From positions 130,719 through 194,718 of the forward strand of contig CP070750.1 of assembly GCA_020348385.1 (NCBI GenBank): a stretch of DNA of 64,000 bases, written 5' to 3'. The position numbers were made by a program, and so were the translations under genes. Below are positions 33,947 through 43,051 of the stretch, one piece after another. Below the pieces are notes generated by a model. It searched no databases. It saw only the letters and a list, made by a program, of their open reading frames with translations, and had not been told where the DNA came from. Each line of letters begins with the position of its first letter. Positions within the stretch are counted from its first letter, which is position 1. This DNA is from Candidatus Aminicenantota bacterium (lineage in GTDB: Bacteria > Acidobacteriota > Aminicenantia > Aminicenantales > Aminicenantaceae).

Positions 33947-35974
33947 ATGCTACCAGGAGTGAAAAAGTATCCCCATATTTTCAGCCCTATCCAGATTGGG
34001 AAATTATGGGCAAAAAACCGGATAAAATATGCATCCACTGAAACCAATTACAACTACAGCGATGGATTTGTCTCCGATAAGGAGCTGGCCTATATCGAAG
34101 CGCATGCACGGGGTGGATCGGGGATCGTGACAACCCAAGGAGCCTACACGGATCCCAGGGGAGAAGGCCAGGGGTATGTGGGGATGATGGGGATTTGGGA
34201 CGATAAGTTCATCCCCGGATTGAAAAAGATGGCCGACATTATCCACGCAGGAGATGCTCTGGCTTGTCTTCAATTGATGCACTGTGGCCGGGTCGGGGGG
34301 ATCAATCTCGACTACACGGTCGGTCCTTCGGCCATTCCCCAAAGGCTGCGCCGTTTCCGCCCACAAAGGAAAATGAGTATACCTGAAGTGGAGGAATGCA
34401 TCCAGGAGCACATCCACGGTGCCCGGAGAGCGGTGGAGGCCGGGTATGACATCATCGAGATTTCGGGAATTGTGGGTTACCTCATCTCCAATTTCATCTC
34501 CTCCTACACAAACTGGAGAAGCGATGAGTACGGCGGGGATATTCAGGGACGGTCCTCGTTCATGCGGAAGATTGTCGAGGGAATTCGGCAGGAAATCGGG
34601 CCGGATATCCCCATCGGCATACGCCTGTGCGGTTGGGAAATGCTGGATGACCGGGAGGGGAATACCGAAGAGGAGAGCATGGAATCGATCAAAATAGCCG
34701 AGGCTGCCGGTTGCGACTTCATCAGCGTGACTGTGGGATGGCAGGAATCTTTAGGATCAGTCATTTCCAGGGATATCCCGATGGGGAAGTGGCTTTATGT
34801 GGCCGAACGGACAAAAAAAGAGGTCAAAATCCCCGTCAGCATGGCCTACCGGCTTTTTGTCCCCGATATCCCGGAGAAGGCCATTGCCGAGGGAAAACTG
34901 GACATCTGGGAGATGTGCCGGCCTATGATCGCAGACCCGGCCCTTCCGAATAAAATCATGTGGGATAAACAGGAAGATATCGTTCCCTGTGTTGCCTGTC
35001 AGGTATGCCTGGCACGGCTTTTCCGCGATGCTCCAGTCAACTGCACGGTGCGACCTTCATGCGGACACGAAGGAGAACGGGAATGGGGTTACTACGGATT
35101 CCCCAAAGCGGAAGAGAAAAGAAGGATAATGGTTGTGGGTGCAGGAATCGCAGGCCTTCAGTGTGCCGCCATTGCTGGGGAAAAGGGGCACGATGTGATG
35201 GTCTATGAAAAAACCGATCATATCGGAGGCCAGTGGTATTACGCATCCAGAAATCCATGCGGAGAAGGTTCGGATAAGTACTGGGACGATGAAGAATTCA
35301 TGAGATGGGTGAACCATATGAAAGCCCAATGCGACAAGTTGGGGGTCAGATTCATGCTGGATACGCCTGTGACCAAAGAATTTGTCGAGCAGGAAAAACC
35401 GGATTCATTGGTCATTGCGACCGGTGCGGTACCCGAAGTTCCTGACATCCCTGGAGCAGATAAAACGCATGTTAAAAGCATGTTCGATGTGTTCACAGGG
35501 AAAGCGGAGCTGGGAAAGAACGTGGTTATCCTGGGGGGATCTGGGGCGGCCATCTCGTTAGTGCTTTTTGTGATCGACACACTGGAAAAAAAAGGCACAG
35601 AGGATTACAGCCTGGTCATGATCGATCCTGCTCCGCGTTTCGGACTGGATGTGAACCCATCTTACATCTGGAGGTATCGACTCAGGCTTAAAAAAGCCGG
35701 CGTCCAACACTTGACATACGGAAAAATCAAAGAGATCAGGGATGAAAGTATTTTGGCGGACTGGAAAATCTTTGACAGAAAGACGAAGGAAAAGCAGGAA
35801 TTCATTGACCAGTCCATTCCCGCCGATACAGTCATCCTGGCCCAACTTGTTCCCAACAAAGAGCTAGGCTATGGTTCTTTCAAGGGCGACACAGCCATGA
35901 TCGGGGATTGTGTTTGGGTGAGACGAGGATTCGATGCCATACAAGACGGATATAGATTAGGGATGAGGTTTTAA
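33947..35974 (+). CDS. 2,4-dienoyl-CoA reductase/old yellow enzyme-type Fe-S flavoprotein
   Basis: A 675-residue FMN/[4Fe-4S]/FAD enzyme. Residues 1-350 are an old-yellow-enzyme barrel (starting FSPIQIGKLWAKNRIKYAS). The Fe-S motif is CVACQVCLARLFRDAPVNC near 349-367. A Rossmann FAD domain (VVGAGIAGLQCAA near 398) and an NAD(P)-binding domain (ILGGSGAAIS near 527) follow. Relatives are 2,4-dienoyl-CoA reductase, trimethylamine dehydrogenase and enoate-type reductases. It would reduce an activated C=C bond or oxidise an amine. It leads the rightward operon and has a good ribosome binding site. The companion ferredoxin at 35987 may be its electron donor. Confidence 0.88.
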   Translation: MLPGVKKYPHIFSPIQIGKLWAKNRIKYASTETNYNYSDGFVSDKELAYIEAHARGGSGIVTTQGAYTDPRGEGQGYVGMMGIWDDKFIPGLKKMADIIHAGDALACLQLMHCGRVGGINLDYTVGPSAIPQRLRRFRPQRKMSIPEVEECIQEHIHGARRAVEAGYDIIEISGIVGYLISNFISSYTNWRSDEYGGDIQGRSSFMRKIVEGIRQEIGPDIPIGIRLCGWEMLDDREGNTEEESMESIKIAEAAGCDFISVTVGWQESLGSVISRDIPMGKWLYVAERTKKEVKIPVSMAYRLFVPDIPEKAIAEGKLDIWEMCRPMIADPALPNKIMWDKQEDIVPCVACQVCLARLFRDAPVNCTVRPSCGHEGEREWGYYGFPKAEEKRRIMVVGAGIAGLQCAAIAGEKGHDVMVYEKTDHIGGQWYYASRNPCGEGSDKYWDDEEFMRWVNHMKAQCDKLGVRFMLDTPVTKEFVEQEKPDSLVIATGAVPEVPDIPGADKTHVKSMFDVFTGKAELGKNVVILGGSGAAISLVLFVIDTLEKKGTEDYSLVMIDPAPRFGLDVNPSYIWRYRLRLKKAGVQHLTYGKIKEIRDESILADWKIFDRKTKEKQEFIDQSIPADTVILAQLVPNKELGYGSFKGDTAMIGDCVWVRRGFDAIQDGYRLGMRF

Positions 35975-35986
35975 AAGGAGAAAAAT

Positions 35987-36304
35987 ATGATTTTACCGAA
36001 AATATCCAGCGCGAGGCCCAATATACCGGGCACCAAAATGAGCGTTTATCCCCATTCCGGATCCAATCATTTGGGATTATACCCCTGGATCGATGCCTAC
36101 CGGTGTAACGGTTGCGGCGCTTGTGCCAGGGCTTGCCCCCCGGGCATTATCGGCCTGCACAAAGGAAAGGCGGCTGTGGTTTTGGACCTTTGTCAGCAGT
36201 GCGGGGAGTGTTTCGAGGCGTGCCCGGTCGAAGGGGCTATTCTGTACAAGCTTCCTCCCGGTTCTCCCGAGACAGGGAATACACCCTATATTTCCAAAAT
36301 TTAA
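35987..36304 (+). CDS. Two-cluster ferredoxin-type protein
   Basis: A 105-residue protein with two typical [4Fe-4S] motifs, CNGCGACARACPP and CQQCGECFEACPV, and a ~40-residue N-terminal extension. It has an AAAAGGAG site 12 bp after the reductase stop, so it is co-transcribed. It likely transfers electrons to or from the upstream flavoenzyme or the hydroxylase encoded across the promoter. Confidence 0.88.
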   Translation: MILPKISSARPNIPGTKMSVYPHSGSNHLGLYPWIDAYRCNGCGACARACPPGIIGLHKGKAAVVLDLCQQCGECFEACPVEGAILYKLPPGSPETGNTPYISKI

Positions 36305-36322
36305 TCTGAAGGAGGAGATAAC

Positions 36323-36745
36323 GTGCCAGAAAAATTAAAAACGAATTACGTGGATCATATATGCATTGCGGTCAACGATGTCAAAAAAGCGGAAAAGGAT
36401 TATATCGACGCGTTCGGATGGGATGTGGCGTATCGGTATGTCGATGAACCCGAGAAAATCCGGGTGACCGGCTTTATGGTGGGCCCTACGGCCATTGAAA
36501 TAATGGAAGATCTCGATGGAACGGGGGAAGTGGCCAAATTCATCAGACGAGCTGGCGAGGGGGTGATGCTCATCAGCTACAATGTAGAAAATTGTGAGGA
36601 GTCGCTGGAAGTCCTGAAAAAAAACAAGGTGAGATTGATAGACCAGAAACCCAGATTTTTTGCCGAGTACAACAGGAATTTTGCCTTCATCCACCCGGCA
36701 GCCACGCACGGGATACTCACAGAGATTATAGATGGGAAGTACTAG
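36323..36745 (+). CDS. Methylmalonyl-CoA epimerase-like VOC protein with altered metal site
   Basis: A 140-residue glyoxalase/VOC-fold protein; GTG start after AAGGAGGAG. It matches methylmalonyl-CoA epimerase overall: DHICIAVND (first metal histidine), AIEIMED, VRLIDQKPR, and GILTEI with the final glutamate. Where epimerases have GEGIHHIAF, supplying another metal histidine, this protein has GEGVMLISY. One of the canonical metal ligands is therefore missing. It may use another ligand, act on a different CoA ester, or be non-catalytic. Its place just before the mutase genes supports a CoA-ester epimerase or isomerase role. Confidence 0.75.
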   Translation: MPEKLKTNYVDHICIAVNDVKKAEKDYIDAFGWDVAYRYVDEPEKIRVTGFMVGPTAIEIMEDLDGTGEVAKFIRRAGEGVMLISYNVENCEESLEVLKKNKVRLIDQKPRFFAEYNRNFAFIHPAATHGILTEIIDGKY

Positions 36746-36779
36746 GATCCTCGTATAAAAGAAGGTTAAAAAAACGCCA

Positions 36780-37190
36780 ATGCAGAAAAAGATCAGGGTT
36801 GTTATAGCAAAGCCCGGGCTGGATGGCCATGATGTAGGGGCCAAAGTGGTTGCCCTTGCCCTGAAAGACGCTGGCATGGAGGTCATCTATACCGGCCTTC
36901 ACCGGACGATCGAAGAGATCGTGAAAACAGCTTTGGAAGAAGATGTGGATGTGATCGGAATTTCTATTTATTCCGGGGCTCATCTTGCTTTGAGCAAAAA
37001 GCTGATGGATCAATTAAAAAACGCAGGGCTCACCGACAAAATGGTCTTAGTCGGAGGAAATATTCCGCAAAAAGAGGTCATAACACTTAAAGAGTATGGT
37101 GTCGATGGAGTCTTTCCCGTAGGATCCAAGCTGGATGATATCATCCTGTACATCCGAAACAGAATGGGCGAATCAGATGAAAAAGAATAA
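36780..37190 (+). CDS. B12-binding small subunit of acyl-CoA mutase
   Basis: A 136-residue cobalamin-binding domain protein with the classical DGHDVGAK (histidine that coordinates cobalt), the serine of GISIYSGAH, and the VGGNIP loop. It matches the C-terminal or small subunit of methylmalonyl-CoA-type mutases, encoded separately from the catalytic barrel. Its end overlaps the start of the large subunit by 14 bases, so the two are translated together. A GAAGG-type site precedes the ATG. Confidence 0.92.
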   Translation: MQKKIRVVIAKPGLDGHDVGAKVVALALKDAGMEVIYTGLHRTIEEIVKTALEEDVDVIGISIYSGAHLALSKKLMDQLKNAGLTDKMVLVGGNIPQKEVITLKEYGVDGVFPVGSKLDDIILYIRNRMGESDEKE

Positions 37191-38787
37191 CTCCGAAAAA
37201 CAGAAAACAGTAGTTCTGGAATCCGGGATCGAGGTGAAACCGGTATACGGTCCTGAAGATACAAAAGACCTGAACTTCGAGGAGAAGATCGGACTTCCTG
37301 GCGAATATCCGTTCACTCGAGGGATCCATCCCTATATGTACAGAAAACGTCCTTGGACCATGCGCCAGTATTCCGGTTTCGGCACCCCGAAAGAAACGAA
37401 CGAAAGGTTCTTGTGGCTCCTGGATCAGGGACAGACCGCACTCAATGTAGCTTTTGATTTGCCCACACAACTGGGCTTGGATTCCGACGATCCGTTTGCA
37501 GAGGAAGAAGTTGGCCGGGTCGGCATGGCCATCGATACGCTGGAAGATGTTGAGGAGGCATTTCTCGACATCCCGATAGATAAGATCAGCACAGCATTGA
37601 CCATCAACCCGGTGGCTTCCGTGCTGTTAGCCATGTATCTTACGGTGGCCGAAAAACAGGGGATCCCTTGGGAGCAAGTCAGAGGGACGACTCAGAATGA
37701 CATACTGAAGGAATATATCGGAAGAGGGACGTGGATATTTCCCGTGGAACCGTCTATCCGATTGATAGGCGATATGGTTGAGTTTTGCTCCCAAAACGTT
37801 CCCAAATTCAATCCGTTCAGCGTTTGTGGCTATCATATTCGAGAATCGGGAGCGACCCCAATTCAGGAAATGGCCTATGCCTTTGAAATCGCAATTGCTT
37901 ACATTCAGGAAGTACTCAGTAGAGGATTGAAGATCGATGATTTTGCCGGGAGGATTGCCTTCAACTTCGATATTCACGGAAACATATGGGAACAGGTGGC
38001 CAAATTCAGGGCGGGAAGAAGGCTCTGGGCAAGGATCGTAAAAGAACGTTTTGGAGCCAATAATCCCCGTTCGATGACTATGCGGATGATCGCAGGAGGT
38101 GGCGGCGGCGGTCTTACTGTGCAGCAACCCGAAAACAATATCGTTCGGGGCGCTTATTATGCCCTGATCTCGGCCCTGTCAGGGACCCAGACAATGGCCC
38201 TTTGTTCCTATGATGAGGCCTATACCATACCTTCGAAGAAGGCCGCCCTGATTAGTTTGAGAACCATGCAAATCTTAGCCGATGAGATGGGTCTCAAAGA
38301 TACGGTCGATCCCCTGGGCGGTTCTTATTATATCGAGTGGCTGACAGATCAAATGGAAAAAAAGATCGTGGATACCATGCAAAAAGTGGAATCAATGGGA
38401 GGGATGATCAAAGCTGTCCAAGAAGGACACATACAGAGGGAGGTGAGCCACCAGGCCTACCTTAGAGAGAAAAAGATCCAGTCGGGAGAGATAACGAAAA
38501 TCGGGGTGAACAAGTATATCCAGGCAGAAGAGCGCACTGAAATCGAATTTCATCCTTTCAATCCAAACGTTGCTGATGAACAAAAGAAAAAATTGAGACA
38601 GATAAAAGCCAGAAGAGATAATGCCAGTATCGAACGAGCTTTGATAGGATTGAAAGAGGCCGCCCGGACAGATGAGAATGTGATGCCCCATATGTTGAAT
38701 GCGGTGAAAAGTTACGCCACGCTTGGTGAGATCACGAAAGTTTTAAAGGATGTTTTTGGAGAGTTCAAGGAACCCGTGGGATTATGA
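37177..38787 (+). CDS. Acyl-CoA mutase large (catalytic) subunit, methylmalonyl-CoA mutase type
   Basis: A 536-residue TIM-barrel subunit. I start at the ATG at 37177 (MKKNNSEK) because an upstream in-frame ATG lies deep inside the B12 subunit gene. Motifs include MRQYSGFGT, FDLPTQLGLDSDDP, GTTQNDILKEY and CGYHIRESGAT. By eye, the tyrosine of RQYSGF and the arginine of YIGRGTW align with the residues that bind the carboxylate of methylmalonyl-CoA in the P. freudenreichii enzyme; isobutyryl-CoA mutases differ there. A dicarboxylic-acid CoA ester is therefore the likely substrate. Ethylmalonyl-CoA or a related ester remains possible. No MeaB-type chaperone gene lies in the cluster. Its stop overlaps hyuA by 4 bp. 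Confidence 0.9.
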   Translation: MKKNNSEKQKTVVLESGIEVKPVYGPEDTKDLNFEEKIGLPGEYPFTRGIHPYMYRKRPWTMRQYSGFGTPKETNERFLWLLDQGQTALNVAFDLPTQLGLDSDDPFAEEEVGRVGMAIDTLEDVEEAFLDIPIDKISTALTINPVASVLLAMYLTVAEKQGIPWEQVRGTTQNDILKEYIGRGTWIFPVEPSIRLIGDMVEFCSQNVPKFNPFSVCGYHIRESGATPIQEMAYAFEIAIAYIQEVLSRGLKIDDFAGRIAFNFDIHGNIWEQVAKFRAGRRLWARIVKERFGANNPRSMTMRMIAGGGGGGLTVQQPENNIVRGAYYALISALSGTQTMALCSYDEAYTIPSKKAALISLRTMQILADEMGLKDTVDPLGGSYYIEWLTDQMEKKIVDTMQKVESMGGMIKAVQEGHIQREVSHQAYLREKKIQSGEITKIGVNKYIQAEERTEIEFHPFNPNVADEQKKKLRQIKARRDNASIERALIGLKEAARTDENVMPHMLNAVKSYATLGEITKVLKDVFGEFKEPVGL

Positions 38788-40910
38788 CAGAATACAAAAT
38801 AGGAATCGATGTAGGAGGAACCTTCACAGATTTTTTACTCACCTCCCAAGATGGAGTATCCGAGATTTACAAAGTTTTGTCCACGCCTGATGACCCTTCC
38901 CTGGGATTGTTGAACGGCCTTTCGGAGATGGCAGAGACTCATAATGTCAGCCTGGAGGAGTTCATCAAAAGGATCACGACGATAGTCCATGGGACGACGG
39001 TGACCACCAATGCTGTCCTGACCCGGAAAGGGGCCAAGACAGGGCTTATAACAACAAAAGGTGTAAGAGATGCGCTGGAGATGAGAAGAGGGATAAGAGA
39101 GAAACAGTATGATAACAGATACACGAATGTCGAACCCCTGGTCCCGAGATACTTGAGGTATCCTGTCGATGAGCGATTGGATTACAAGGGTGATGTAGTC
39201 ACAGAACTGAATGATCGTGATGTGCTGGATGCCGTCGCTCTGTTTAAAAATGAGGATGTCGAAGCGATCGCGGTCTGCTTCATGAATTCATTCGCCAATG
39301 ATGTCCACGAATCCAGAGCAGCGGAAATCATCAAACAGGAATTGGGGGCGGGAGATGCGAGCCCTTATCTGACTGTTTCATCAAGTTTTTTACCCAGCAT
39401 CCGGTTTTACGATCGAATATCGACGACCGTGTTGAATTCTTATGTCGGGCCGATCCTCAGCCGTTATTTAAAAAGTCTTGTTGGTAAATTGGAAAACATC
39501 GGGTTTGAAGGGGTTCTTCTCATCATGCAATCCAACGGAGGCGTTGTTTCCCCAAAAATAGCCATCGATAATGCAGCAGTGACACTTTTATCCGGTCCGG
39601 CGGCCGGTCCGGTTGCAGGAATCGAGTATGCATCTGTGCAGGGATACCAAGACTGCATCACCATCGATATGGGGGGAACGAGTTTTGATGCGGCTTTGAT
39701 TAAGGATAAAACGCCATTGGTCACCACAGAGGGAGAGATCGATCGGCTGAGAATAGCTCTGCCGATGCTGGGTATCGTGACCATCGGTGCGGGAGGCGGG
39801 AGCATCGGGTGGGTCGATGAGGGCGGTCTTCTTCGGATGGGACCTCAAAGTGCCGGGTCCAATCCTGGTCCCGCCTGTTATGATTTGGGAGGAGAATTGC
39901 CGACTTGCACGGATGCCGACTTGATCCTCGGATACCTTGACAAAGATTTTTTTGCTGGGGGAAAGATTCCCTTGAGCTTCCAAAGAGCAGAAAAGGCCAT
40001 AAAGGAAAAAATCGCTGACTCGCTGGGTATGGACGTAGAAAAAGCCGCTGCAGGGATGTACCGCGTCATCAACGTCAATATGGCGACAGGTGTCCGTGAA
40101 GTAAGCGTGAAGCGGGGGCATGATCCCAGAGAATTCCCTCTTATCGTAGCGGGTGGGGCAGGTCCTGTTCATGCCTGCATGATCGGTTTGGAGCTGGAGA
40201 TCCCTGTCATGATCATCCCCAAAGAATCGTCGATTTTTTGTGCGGCGGGTATGCTGATGTCCGATTTGAAACACAATTTTGTCCAGACATACTCCACGCG
40301 TCTGGCGGATATGGATAGGCAGAAGTTTCGATCGCTGTTTCACGACATGGAGGAGGAAGCGAACAGACTATTGAAATCAGAACAGATTCCGGAAGACGCC
40401 ATCCAACACATTTATTCTGTGGATCTGAGGTATGTCAAACAATACCATGAAGTCAATGTGGACATTGCCAGGAAGGATATCGAAGACGGCAATATCGAAC
40501 ACATAGCGAACCTGTTCCATCCGGAACACAACAGGCTATATGGCTATTCATTGGAAGAACAGGGAACACCCATCGAGCTGATAAACCTGAGACTTTTGAG
40601 TGTGGGAAAAACGGTCAAACCGCGATTCAGTGAGGAAGAGTTCGAAGGAACGGATCCGTCCCATGCGTTTAAAAAGAACCGCATGGTGTATCTCCCGCTA
40701 GAGGAGATTTTTAAGGAGATCCCTGTTTATGACGGACATCAAATGAATTGTGGGAATCGAGTGGAAGGGCCTGCCGTGATAGAACAGGTCAATACCACCA
40801 CGTTTGTCACACCGGAATACAATGTCTTGTGCGATCGATTTGGGAGTTACACGGTATATTTAAAAAACAAAGAAGAAGAAATCCAAAAGAAACTCGGGAT
40901 GGAGGGATAG
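38784..40910 (+). CDS. hyuA: Hydantoinase/oxoprolinase family subunit A
   Basis: A 708-residue ATP-binding subunit of the N-methylhydantoinase, 5-oxoprolinase, caprolactamase and acetone carboxylase superfamily. Actin-like ATPase motifs are GIDVGGTFTDFLL at the N-terminus, VHGTTVTTNAVLTRKGAKTG, and DMGGTSFDAALI. GAGGGSIGWVDEGGLL and GPQSAGSNPGPACY are further family signatures. It works with HyuB encoded next. Typical reactions are ATP-driven opening of cyclic amides or ATP-dependent carboxylation. It overlaps the mutase gene by 4 bp. No acetone carboxylase gamma subunit is present, which favours a lactam or hydantoin-like substrate. Confidence 0.9.
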   Translation: MTEYKIGIDVGGTFTDFLLTSQDGVSEIYKVLSTPDDPSLGLLNGLSEMAETHNVSLEEFIKRITTIVHGTTVTTNAVLTRKGAKTGLITTKGVRDALEMRRGIREKQYDNRYTNVEPLVPRYLRYPVDERLDYKGDVVTELNDRDVLDAVALFKNEDVEAIAVCFMNSFANDVHESRAAEIIKQELGAGDASPYLTVSSSFLPSIRFYDRISTTVLNSYVGPILSRYLKSLVGKLENIGFEGVLLIMQSNGGVVSPKIAIDNAAVTLLSGPAAGPVAGIEYASVQGYQDCITIDMGGTSFDAALIKDKTPLVTTEGEIDRLRIALPMLGIVTIGAGGGSIGWVDEGGLLRMGPQSAGSNPGPACYDLGGELPTCTDADLILGYLDKDFFAGGKIPLSFQRAEKAIKEKIADSLGMDVEKAAAGMYRVINVNMATGVREVSVKRGHDPREFPLIVAGGAGPVHACMIGLELEIPVMIIPKESSIFCAAGMLMSDLKHNFVQTYSTRLADMDRQKFRSLFHDMEEEANRLLKSEQIPEDAIQHIYSVDLRYVKQYHEVNVDIARKDIEDGNIEHIANLFHPEHNRLYGYSLEEQGTPIELINLRLLSVGKTVKPRFSEEEFEGTDPSHAFKKNRMVYLPLEEIFKEIPVYDGHQMNCGNRVEGPAVIEQVNTTTFVTPEYNVLCDRFGSYTVYLKNKEEEIQKKLGMEG

Positions 40911-40911
40911 G

Positions 40912-42645
40912 GTGAAGATCGACAAAATACTGGCATCTGTTTTCCAGAGAAGGTTCAAGTCGATAACCGAAGAAATGAGCATCGTTCTGACAAAAACAAC
41001 CCGATCGCCCATTCTGTGCGAGGCGAAAGACTTTGTTACAGGGCTTTACGACGGGCGGGGGAAGATGCTCGAGCAGACCGAAAACCTTCCGATTCTTTCC
41101 TTTTCCCTCGGCCCGGTTTGTGAATACATCGTCGATTATTTCGGCGATGAGATATATCCGGGTGATGTCATCTTCCATAATGACGTGTTCTCCATGGGGA
41201 ATCAGAACAACGATGTCGCAGTCTATAAGCCCATATTTTTTCAGGATGAACTCATTGCCTGGTCGGCAGCCAAAGGGCATCAGGCAGATGTGGGGGGTGC
41301 CGTGCCCGGAGGTTACAATCCCAAAGCGACCGAAGTTTTCCAAGAGACCATCCGGATTCCCCCTGTCAAGGTTTATGAACGGGGCAAATTACGGAAGGAC
41401 GTTTGGGACCTCATTTTCGCCAATATTCGCTTTGATATCGTGGCTGCCGATATGAGGGCGCAGATCGGTTCCTGTGTCGTGGGAGAAAGAGGAATTTTGA
41501 AGTTGGCCGATAAATACGGAATCGATGTCTTTGGGTCACATAAAGAATATTTATTCGATTCGACGGAAAAAATGATGCGGGCTGAAATCAGAACCATCCC
41601 CAATGGGGTATATGATGGTGAGGCGACCGTTTATTACGATGGACGAACTCCTGGTTCCAAATACAAGATAAGAGTCAAAATAACAGTGAAGGATGAGGAA
41701 ATAATCTTCGATTATTCAGACACGGATCCCCAGACGGATGGATTTGTTAACGGAACCTTTACTTCATCGGCAAGTGCTACTCTCTTAACTTTCCTTCAAA
41801 TGGTAAATCCCGATATGCCCCATAATGATGGAATGGTGAGACCGGTAAAAATCGTTATACCCGAGGGCACGATCCTGAATGCCCGATATCCCGCCGCGAC
41901 GACCTTCGGCAATCATCTTTGCCCCCCCAACGCAGATGCCATCATTCGCGCTTTGTCCCAAGCGATTCCCGATAGGGTCACCGCCGGATGGAACCAGCTA
42001 TTGTGTTATCTAACAAGCGGTTATGACATGCGCAAAAAAGATAACTATGTCGATATCGGTTTTTTAGGATTGAAGGGAGGATCAGGAGCCACTCAAGGTG
42101 TGGATGGCTACGACCACATCGGGATGATCGATGCCTCCGGCGGCGTGCTTGACCAGGATTATGAGATGTTCGAACAACAGACACCCCATTTGTTGCTCAA
42201 ACATGAATATTGGCCTGATTCTGCTGGGGCCGGTCAATGGAGAGGCGGATTGGGAGTGGAAACCCGATTCAAGATCGGGGGAGAGAATACCAAAGTCGTA
42301 ACTTTTGGAGATGGAGATGTCGAGCCAGCATTCGGATTGTTCGCAGGCAAGACGGCCACTTTGAATAAAATCGAACTTCGGTATCCAGACGGCAAGACTT
42401 ACAGAACGACAAGCAAAGACCTGGTAGAAAACGTCCCTCGAGACACCATCCTGTTTCAACAAGCCGGCGGGGGAGGGGGATACGGCGATCCGTTTCTCAG
42501 GGACCCTGAGCGGGTGGCCAAAGAAGTCAAAAATGGGATTATTTCTATCGATAAAGCGGAAGAATGGTATGGAGTGGTACTCCTTCCCGACACTTTGGAA
42601 TTGGACAAAGGCTTAACTGAAAAAAGAAGAAAAAAAATTACTTGA
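40912..42645 (+). CDS. hyuB: Hydantoinase/oxoprolinase family subunit B
   Basis: A 577-residue catalytic partner of HyuA; GTG start 1 bp after the hyuA stop, with GGAGGG inside the hyuA end. Family blocks include SIVLTKTTRSPILCEAKDF near residue 24, the metal-site-like AAKGHQADVGG near 122, FDYSDTDPQTDGFVNGT, and the C-terminal QQAGGGGGYGDP. Length fits the bacterial B subunit (about 520-600). It ends the rightward operon and converges on a small unknown gene with an 8-bp overlap. Confidence 0.9.
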   Translation: MKIDKILASVFQRRFKSITEEMSIVLTKTTRSPILCEAKDFVTGLYDGRGKMLEQTENLPILSFSLGPVCEYIVDYFGDEIYPGDVIFHNDVFSMGNQNNDVAVYKPIFFQDELIAWSAAKGHQADVGGAVPGGYNPKATEVFQETIRIPPVKVYERGKLRKDVWDLIFANIRFDIVAADMRAQIGSCVVGERGILKLADKYGIDVFGSHKEYLFDSTEKMMRAEIRTIPNGVYDGEATVYYDGRTPGSKYKIRVKITVKDEEIIFDYSDTDPQTDGFVNGTFTSSASATLLTFLQMVNPDMPHNDGMVRPVKIVIPEGTILNARYPAATTFGNHLCPPNADAIIRALSQAIPDRVTAGWNQLLCYLTSGYDMRKKDNYVDIGFLGLKGGSGATQGVDGYDHIGMIDASGGVLDQDYEMFEQQTPHLLLKHEYWPDSAGAGQWRGGLGVETRFKIGGENTKVVTFGDGDVEPAFGLFAGKTATLNKIELRYPDGKTYRTTSKDLVENVPRDTILFQQAGGGGGYGDPFLRDPERVAKEVKNGIISIDKAEEWYGVVLLPDTLELDKGLTEKRRKKIT

Positions 42646-42997
42646 CTCGGTGGAACCACATCAGGGGGAGCCACAATTGATGTCCGTATGGGATTCTCTT
42701 GTGATTCACAAGAACCTCTGTATTCTTCCATTCGTGGATGAGGTTAAAAAGTCGGAATAGCTCCTCCACCTCTGCAGGCGTGTAAGTGGCGGAATGGCGG
42801 ATCCACTCGCCGTCACCCTCTTCCTGGTATGTGGGGTTTCTTTTGGCAAGGTCCACCGCCTTTTCATAGTTGGGGGAGATTTTGTGGCCGAATTCTAGCG
42901 TGATTTTGAATGTCTTTGCCTGCGTGCTAGGGTACAGGATGCTGTCCAGCTTTTCTTCTTCTGCAGGATCAATTTTTTTGGATTTTTTCTCCGCCAT
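42638..42997 (-). CDS. Conserved-looking small soluble protein of unknown function
   Basis: A 119-residue protein with a charged Lys/Glu-rich N-terminus (about 1-20) and a mixed alpha/beta body containing RHSATYTPAEVEELFRLF and the aromatic C-terminal LWLPLMWFH. No family recognised, and no signal peptide or membrane helix. It lies 54 bp downstream of queA on the same strand and could be the last gene of the queA-ruv unit. Its stop overlaps the end of hyuB by 8 bp. The ribosome binding site is weak. Confidence 0.55.
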   Translation of the reverse strand: MAEKKSKKIDPAEEEKLDSILYPSTQAKTFKITLEFGHKISPNYEKAVDLAKRNPTYQEEGDGEWIRHSATYTPAEVEELFRLFNLIHEWKNTEVLVNHKRIPYGHQLWLPLMWFHRVK

Positions 42998-43051
42998 TCC
43001 GGTTTTCTCTGTCTTGATTTTATATGACAGCGCTCCCGATTTGTCAACCTG

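Noticed and set aside
38784-42645. Acetone carboxylase or acetophenone carboxylase
   Set aside because: Only A- and B-type subunits are present; the gamma or additional subunits expected for those carboxylases are missing.
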